10,206 nucleotides of DNA from contig JAEEYJ010000139.1 of NCBI GenBank assembly GCA_016291725.1, positions 1 through 10,206 of the forward strand, in the 5' to 3' direction. How positions within the stretch are numbered: position 1 is the first letter of the stretch; every line of letters starts with the position of its first letter. This DNA is from Solobacterium sp. (GTDB lineage: Bacteria; Bacillota_I; Bacilli_A; Erysipelotrichales; Erysipelotrichaceae). This document shows, in pieces, positions 5,439 through 10,206 of the stretch. The notes under the pieces are model-generated. The model worked only from the letters and a program-made list of their open reading frames with translations, searched no databases and was not told the origin of the DNA. The position numbers were made by a program, and so were the translations under genes.

Positions 5439-6356
5439 TTACTTTTTCGCGTACGGATGCGCCTGGTCCACAACCCTGCGCAGCCTGTCGGCTGTGACAT
5501 GTGTATAGATCTGGGTCGTAGACAGGTTTTCATGTCCGAGCAGTTCCTGCACGGTACGCAGGTCCGCACCGTTGTCCAGCATATGCGTCGCAAAGGAATG
5601 GCGGATCATGTGCGGGTGGACATGCATGGTCAGCCCTGCCCGCTCTGCGGCCTGTATGCAGATGTTTTCAATCGAACGGGTACTGATCGGCTTCCCTCTC
5701 CGGTTGACGAACAGCTTTCCGTGCTCCGGTACGTTTTCCATGTAGAGCGGCCGTACTTCTTCCAGGTAGTAGCGGATCAGCTGGGCGCATCTCGGATAGA
5801 AAGGCACCTGGCGCTCCTTGGATTCCTTGCCCAGTACGGTGAGGAAGCCCTCAGAGAGCTCGACCCTGTCCTTTTCCAGCCCGGCGCATTCCGAAACACG
5901 CAGGCCGCAGGCATACATTACCTCCAGTATGCACCGGTCACGGACATCCGCCGCATCGCTCAGGTCATAGACATCGAACAGACGTTCCATCTGGTCAAAC
6001 GTGAGGAATTCCGGCAGTTTCCGGTTTCCCCGTACAGTATGGAACTGGCGTACCGGGTTGTTCTCCACTCCTTCGTATTTATTGAGGTAGCGGAAAAAGG
6101 AGCGCAGCGCCGACAGATTCCGGGAATAGGAACTGTTCGACAGCGGCTTCCCGCCGATCTCTCCCCGGCGCAGCGCTGTAATGTAGCTTCCGAAGTCAGC
6201 TTTGGTCAGTTCTTCCGGGTCGTCGATCCCGCATTCCTGCAGCCAGTGTATAAAGCGGCCGACATCACGGCGGTAGGCGTCCTCGGTATCCTCGGAGCCT
6301 GTCCGGGACATCCGCAGATGAGCCAGGAAGCGTTCCAGGGCTTCATCATAGTTCAT
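5439..6356 (-). CDS. xerC: Tyrosine recombinase XerC (CodV)
   Basis: A 305-residue tyrosine recombinase that, with XerD, resolves chromosome dimers at dif sites during division. It has the N-terminal SAM-like core-binding domain (about residues 5-95) and the C-terminal catalytic domain (about 115-295). Catalytic residues are visible: Arg153 in GLRVSE, Lys177 in the [12 protein letters not shown] hairpin, His249 and Arg252 in [10 protein letters not shown], His275 in [11 protein letters not shown], and the nucleophile Tyr284 in IYTH. Length and position downstream of trmFO match CodV/XerC of Bacillota rather than XerD or a phage integrase. The start at 6356 overlaps the trmFO end by 11 nt and has GGTGG six nt upstream; a start at 6431 would add 25 unconserved residues inside trmFO. 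The protein looks intact. Confidence 0.94.
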   Translation of the reverse strand: MNYDEALERFLAHLRMSRTGSEDTEDAYRRDVGRFIHWLQECGIDDPEELTKADFGSYITALRRGEIGGKPLSNSSYSRNLSALRSFFRYLNKYEGVENNPVRQFHTVRGNRKLPEFLTFDQMERLFDVYDLSDAADVRDRCILEVMYACGLRVSECAGLEKDRVELSEGFLTVLGKESKERQVPFYPRCAQLIRYYLEEVRPLYMENVPEHGKLFVNRRGKPISTRSIENICIQAAERAGLTMHVHPHMIRHSFATHMLDNGADLRTVQELLGHENLSTTQIYTHVTADRLRRVVDQAHPYAKK

Positions 6357-7644
6357 GGCGTTCCACCATCTCCCGGATGATTGCCAGGGACTGCGGTGCA
6401 TAGGCTTCCTTGCGCTCGTTCTTGCGTACACTGCGGTCCAGGCGCATAATGCCGAAGTTCGCGTTCATCGGCTGGAAGTTCTTCGGATCCGCATGGGTAA
6501 TGTAATAGGCCATGGAACCGATCATTGTTGACCGGCCGGGTATTGCCAGCGGTTCTCCCTTGATCCAGTGTGCCAGGTTGATGCCTGCCAGCATCCCGGA
6601 CGCAGCGCTTTCAATGTACCCTTCTACACCCGTCATCTGCCCGGCAAAGAAAAGGTCCTCCCTCTTTCTGCACTGATAGGTCTCCAGCAGACATTCCGGT
6701 GCATTGATGAATGTATTCCTGTGCATAACGCCGTAGCGGACGATCTCTGCGTTCTCCAGACCGGGGATCATGTGGATGATCTCCTTCTGGGCAGGCCAGG
6801 TCAGATGCGTCTGGAAGCCGACGATGTTGTACAGGCTGGCTTCCGCGTTGTCCTGGCGCAGCTGTACGACAGCATACGGCCGGGAACCATCCTCCTTCTG
6901 CAGTCCGACAGGCTTCATCGGGCCGAACAGCAGGGTCTGCGCACCACGCTTAGCCATTACTTCAAAAGGCATGCAGCCTTCAAAATACACTTCCTGCTCG
7001 AAGTTCTTCAGCGGTGCGCACGGAGCCTGGATCAGCGCATTGTAGAACGCTTCGAACTGCGCTCTGTCCATCGGACAGTTGATGTAGTCTGCGTCTCCCT
7101 TGTTATAGCGGCTTTTGCGGTAGGCTTTGGAAAAGTCAATGGATTCTGCAGTAACGATCGGAGCAGCCGCATCATAGAAGTAGCAGTCCTTCCCGTCCAG
7201 GAATTCCAGTATGGACTTCATCAGACCGTCGGATGTTAAAGGACCGGTTGCAATGACCGTCGGTCCTTCGGGAATCCCGGTTGCTTCTTCCTCGACAACG
7301 GTAATGTTCCGGCAGGAACGGATCCTTTCCGTAACTGCTGCCGAAAAGCCATCCCTGTCGACTGCCAACGCACTGCCTGCCGGAACACTGTTTGCGTCTG
7401 CGCACTCCATGATCAAAGAACCGATGGTGCGCATTTCTTCCTTCAGCAGCCCGCAGGCATTTGTCAAGGCATTCGAACGCAGGGAATTGGAACACACCAG
7501 TTCTGCGAACCCTTCCGAATGATGAGCCGGAGACATCTTCTTCGGCTTCATCTCCACCAGTGTGACATCCAGATCCCTTTTTGCCAGCTGCCACGCCGCT
7601 TCCGCACCGGCAAGCCCGGCACCGATGACCGTTGCTCTGCTCAT
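6346..7644 (-). CDS. trmFO: Folate/FAD-dependent tRNA (uracil-54-C5)-methyltransferase
   Basis: TrmFO (formerly Gid), 432 residues, full length. It makes 5-methyluridine at position 54 in the T-loop of tRNAs, using methylenetetrahydrofolate as carbon donor and FAD/NAD(P)H as reductant, in place of the SAM-dependent TrmA of enterobacteria. It has the N-terminal FAD-binding [10 protein letters not shown] (residues 8-17) followed by VTLVEMKP (27-34). Cys51 in LVCSNSLRS and Cys224 in FEGCMPFEV correspond to the two functional cysteines of the B. subtilis enzyme (Cys53, Cys226). The conserved [17 protein letters not shown] (334-350) closes the flavin site. The ATG at 7644 overlaps the topA stop as ATGA, with AAGGA seven nt upstream, so translation is probably coupled to topA. 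It overlaps xerC at its end. This topA-trmFO-xerC order is the standard one in Bacillota. Confidence 0.97.
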   Translation of the reverse strand: MSRATVIGAGLAGAEAAWQLAKRDLDVTLVEMKPKKMSPAHHSEGFAELVCSNSLRSNALTNACGLLKEEMRTIGSLIMECADANSVPAGSALAVDRDGFSAAVTERIRSCRNITVVEEEATGIPEGPTVIATGPLTSDGLMKSILEFLDGKDCYFYDAAAPIVTAESIDFSKAYRKSRYNKGDADYINCPMDRAQFEAFYNALIQAPCAPLKNFEQEVYFEGCMPFEVMAKRGAQTLLFGPMKPVGLQKEDGSRPYAVVQLRQDNAEASLYNIVGFQTHLTWPAQKEIIHMIPGLENAEIVRYGVMHRNTFINAPECLLETYQCRKREDLFFAGQMTGVEGYIESAASGMLAGINLAHWIKGEPLAIPGRSTMIGSMAYYITHADPKNFQPMNANFGIMRLDRSVRKNERKEAYAPQSLAIIREMVERHEL

Positions 7645-9680
7645 TTCGTCTTCCTTCTGCCGCTTGTTTTCCGGCTTCCCTTTCCCTTCGGGACAATCGG
7701 CTCGCCCTCCAGCGTTTCCATATGCTTGCAGGACGGGTAGTTGGAACAGCCGAGGAAATAGGTATTGTACCGGCTTCTGCGCTTCAGCAGCTCACCGCCG
7801 CACTCCGGGCATACTTTGCCGGCCGGCTCCGGCTTTTCCTTCGGTGTTTCCTCGATATTGCGTGTATACCGGCATTTCGGGAAATTCGAACAGGATATGA
7901 ACTTCCCGTATCTTCCCTTGCGGTAGACCAGTTCGCCGCCGCATTCCGGACAGACCTCGCCGGTCTTCTCCGGCGCAAGCTTCTCCATCTGTTCGTACGC
8001 TTTATCGAGCATGGGCACAAACTTCTGCCAGAAGGCACCCAGGATTGCCAGTTCATCCATCTGCCCGCCGGCGATGCCGTCAAGATCGTTTTCCATCCGC
8101 GCTGTGTATTCTGTATTGATGATGCCGGAGAAGAACTCATCCAGCTTCTCCACCGTCAGTGTACCCTGCTCCGTGGGGAAGAATACCTTGGTCCGGCTCT
8201 TTTTGCCGGCAGACTTCAGTTCACAATAGCCGCGCTCCTGGATGGTATCGATGATCTGGGCATAGGTGGACGGACGGCCGATTCCATCCTCCTCCATCTC
8301 CTTGATCAGCCGGGCTTCCGTATACCGTGCCGGCGGTTCTGTAAAGTGCTGGTCGGAACGGACTGCGTCCGCGTTCAGTTCTTCTCCTTCGTTCAGTTCC
8401 GGAAGGATGACATCCTTGTTGGCGTAGTAGTCACCGTACACTTTCAGCCAACCGTCAAACGTCATACTGGAACCGGACGCACTGAAGTCATAGATATCCT
8501 GGGTCAGGGTTACGGATGTACCGGCGAACCGTGCCGCGGACATCTGGGATGCCAGTGCTCTGGCATAGATCATCTTATACAGTCTGTACTGTTCATTTGT
8601 CAGGTACTCCTTGATCTTCTCCGGTTCATTGGCCAGGTCCGTGGGACGGATCGCCTCATGCGCGTCCTGGGCATTGGCATCGTTGTTCATCCGGTAGTAT
8701 CCACGGTATTCCTTGCCGTATTCGGATACAATCTTCTCCGACGCCGCAGCCATGAACTGGCCGGAAAGACGCGTGCTGTCCGTACGCATGTAGGTGATCA
8801 GACCTTCCTGTCCCCTGCCCACATCAATGCCTTCGTACAGACGCTGGGCAACGGACATGGTCCGCTTTGCCGGAAAGTTCAGCTTTGTGGAAGCTTCCTG
8901 CTGCAGCGTCGAGGTAATGAAGGGCTTGAACGGCGAGACGCTCTTTTCCGTATGCTTCAGGGACGTGACGGTAAAAGGGCCCTGGCAGGCGTCTACGACT
9001 GCCTGTGCCTCTTCCTGATTGTGCAGTTCAGCTTTGGCACCGTTGATCTTCGACAGAGATGCTGTGAACTTCTTCCTGCTCCTGGTGAAGTCCGCTTCCA
9101 CTGTCCAGTATTCCACCGGTACAAACGCCTGGATCTGCTTCTCACGCTCAACGATGAGTTTCAGCGCTACCGACTGTACCCGTCCGGCTGACTTGGATTT
9201 GATCTTGCTGTTGAGGAGCTTCGACAGTTTGAAGCCGATGATCCTGTCCAGGATTCTGCGCGTCTCCTGGGAATGGACCAGATCCATATCGATCGATCTG
9301 GGCGAGCGGAAAGCATTCAGAACAGCATTCCTGGTGATTTCATGGAAGGTTACCCGGTCTTCCGCGTCTTCAGGAAGATCCAGTTCCTGCGCAAGATGCC
9401 AGGAAATCGCTTCTCCCTCCCGGTCCGGGTCGGTTGCCAGGTATACTGCATCCGCCTTCTCTGCCTGCTTCTTCAGTTCCTTCAGAACATCCTTCTTGTC
9501 CTTGGACACTTCATAGGTCGGTGCGAACCCGTTGTCGATATCGACACCAAGTCCGTCCTTTCCCTTGATGGCCAGATCCCGGATATGCCCTTTGCTGGAA
9601 ACGACAGTATAGTCACTGCCTAGATATTTCTGAATCGTCTTCGATTTGGAAGGCGATTCTACAATTACGAGATTCTTCAT
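7641..9680 (-). CDS. topA: DNA topoisomerase I (type IA)
   Basis: A 679-residue type IA topoisomerase that relaxes negative supercoils behind RNA polymerase by single-strand passage. The TOPRIM domain spans about 1-115, with Glu8 in IVESP and the acidic TDPDREGE (83-90) for Mg2+. [12 protein letters not shown] (162-173) follows. The catalytic tyrosine is Tyr297 in [10 protein letters not shown] (293-302). [12 protein letters not shown] and [12 protein letters not shown] come later in the toroidal part. The C-terminus has two four-cysteine zinc ribbons (Cys577/580/597/603 and Cys624/627/645/651) and then a Lys/Arg-rich tail. E. coli TopA has three such ribbons; two are common in Bacillota. The start at 9680 has AGAGGTG four nt upstream and gives the conserved [16 protein letters not shown]. 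It lies 25 nt after dprA and overlaps trmFO by 4 nt. Confidence 0.98.
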   Translation of the reverse strand: MKNLVIVESPSKSKTIQKYLGSDYTVVSSKGHIRDLAIKGKDGLGVDIDNGFAPTYEVSKDKKDVLKELKKQAEKADAVYLATDPDREGEAISWHLAQELDLPEDAEDRVTFHEITRNAVLNAFRSPRSIDMDLVHSQETRRILDRIIGFKLSKLLNSKIKSKSAGRVQSVALKLIVEREKQIQAFVPVEYWTVEADFTRSRKKFTASLSKINGAKAELHNQEEAQAVVDACQGPFTVTSLKHTEKSVSPFKPFITSTLQQEASTKLNFPAKRTMSVAQRLYEGIDVGRGQEGLITYMRTDSTRLSGQFMAAASEKIVSEYGKEYRGYYRMNNDANAQDAHEAIRPTDLANEPEKIKEYLTNEQYRLYKMIYARALASQMSAARFAGTSVTLTQDIYDFSASGSSMTFDGWLKVYGDYYANKDVILPELNEGEELNADAVRSDQHFTEPPARYTEARLIKEMEEDGIGRPSTYAQIIDTIQERGYCELKSAGKKSRTKVFFPTEQGTLTVEKLDEFFSGIINTEYTARMENDLDGIAGGQMDELAILGAFWQKFVPMLDKAYEQMEKLAPEKTGEVCPECGGELVYRKGRYGKFISCSNFPKCRYTRNIEETPKEKPEPAGKVCPECGGELLKRRSRYNTYFLGCSNYPSCKHMETLEGEPIVPKGKGSRKTSGRRKTK

Positions 9681-9705
9681 GGTGCACCTCTTATGAAACT
9701 GTTTT

Positions 9706-10206
9706 TTAGGATAGCGTATGTGCTGCAGAATTGGCAAGTAAAATCAATTGTTCATCGTCATACAGGATCTGCGCCCCCTGCGAGATCAGCAGGCCGCAGC
9801 CCTTTCCTTCCACGGAACCGTACGGATACGGAACGCAGTAGATGTCCTTGGAAAGTGCAATCGCTTCATTCACTGTATGCATCGTCCCGCTCTTCAGAGC
9901 GGCCTGTGCAACGATCAGCTGATCCCCGAGTGCCGCAATGATCCGGTTGCGCCAGGGAAAGTGCTGCTTCCGCACACCGACATACGGTGGATACTCACTG
10001 AGGATCAGGTGATCGTTCCCCATATTCCTGTACAGATCAGCGCTGGACTGTGGATAGACGGTATCCAGACCGTTCCCGATGACTCCGATGGTATGCGCAC
10101 CGGAGCCGATGGCGCTGCGGTGCACTTCGCTGTCAATCCCCTTGGCCAGCCCCGACACATACACCGTATCCCTGCCGATGGTCTCTACGATATGCCGGAC
10201 CATAGC
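9706..10206 (-). CDS. dprA: DNA processing protein DprA/Smf, C-terminal part (5' end outside window)
   Basis: The last 166 codons of DprA (Smf), which loads RecA onto incoming single-stranded DNA during natural transformation; many non-competent bacteria also keep it. The Rossmann-like core is clear: VSGLAKGID, then a GSGAHTIGVIGNGLDTVYP stretch, LILSEYPP, FPWRNRIIAALGD, SGTMHTVNEAIAL and the final IYCVPYPYGSVEGKGCGLLISQGA. Some positions deviate from the common pattern (GIDSEVHR instead of GIDxxAHR; VPYPYGS instead of VPG). It ends soon after the core with no obvious DML1-like winged-helix domain, which many members also lack. The frame remains open at the right edge (a GCT codon precedes the ATG at 10203), so the gene continues beyond 10206. 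The stop is 25 nt before topA, the same arrangement as in Bacillus. Confidence 0.93.
   Translation of the reverse strand, partial: AMVRHIVETIGRDTVYVSGLAKGIDSEVHRSAIGSGAHTIGVIGNGLDTVYPQSSADLYRNMGNDHLILSEYPPYVGVRKQHFPWRNRIIAALGDQLIVAQAALKSGTMHTVNEAIALSKDIYCVPYPYGSVEGKGCGLLISQGAQILYDDEQLILLANSAAHTLS

Noticed and set aside
5388..6380. 330-codon open frame on the plus strand opposite xerC
   Set aside because: It is antisense to an intact XerC with all catalytic residues, has no family resemblance and no good ribosome binding site.
6357..6431. Longer xerC start adding 25 residues within trmFO
   Set aside because: XerC proteins are about 300 residues and the shorter form is already 305; the added residues match no Xer N-terminus and come from a trmFO frame shift.
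7632..9191. 519-codon open frame on the plus strand opposite topA
   Set aside because: It lies entirely within topA (and the trmFO start) on the opposite strand, has no recognisable domain, is rich in residues expected from reversed codons, and topA is clearly the real gene.
9706..10206. Competence or phage-defence island suggested by dprA next to a recombinase
   Set aside because: dprA-topA-trmFO-xerC is an ordinary core gene order in Bacillota; no other competence, phage or defence genes are present in the window.

Overview
This window is a housekeeping region of a Gram-positive (Bacillota) chromosome. It carries the conserved run dprA-topA-trmFO-xerC (codV), then rpsB-tsf, then pyrH-frr, all read on the minus strand (right to left). 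The use of TrmFO, the gene order, strong AGGAGG-type ribosome binding sites and the fairly G+C-balanced composition fit a gut-type firmicute. The S2 and PyrH sequences, and the lack of hslVU-codY between xerC and rpsB, make me lean towards an Erysipelotrichia-like lineage. That placement is an inference, not something the sequence proves.

Layout from the right edge. dprA is cut by the window end (9706-10206). It is followed 25 nt later by topA (7641-9680), which overlaps trmFO (6346-7644) by 4 nt, which in turn overlaps xerC (5439-6356) by 11 nt; this is a compact, probably co-transcribed DNA-processing and tRNA-modification operon. A 177-nt gap (5262-5438) holds a hairpin terminator, a promoter overlapping it, and a structured leader for rpsB. 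rpsB (4299-5261) carries an unusually long C-terminal tail and touches or overlaps tsf (3409-4296). A terminator (3363-3393) follows tsf and sits directly in front of a small ABM-domain monooxygenase gene (3023-3349). A Ppx/GppA-family phosphatase gene (2145-3017) lies on the plus strand and converges on the ABM gene; a single hairpin contains or touches both stop codons. pyrH (1355-2056) has its own promoter in the 88-nt divergent gap from the phosphatase gene and is followed by frr (790-1338). A perfect 10-bp terminator hairpin then precedes a CPBP-family membrane protease gene (19-741).

The window therefore joins DNA uptake and recombination (DprA), supercoiling (TopA), tRNA m5U54 formation (TrmFO), chromosome dimer resolution (XerC), translation (S2, EF-Ts, RRF) and UMP phosphorylation (PyrH). 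The less usual parts are the accessory pair (ABM gene plus opposite-strand phosphatase gene) that splits rpsB-tsf from pyrH-frr, the S2 tail, the rpsB leader, and terminators placed directly against the start regions of downstream genes. I see no mobile elements, CRISPR arrays, rRNA or tRNA genes, and no evidence of a wholly new system. The points of interest are mainly regulatory and organisational.
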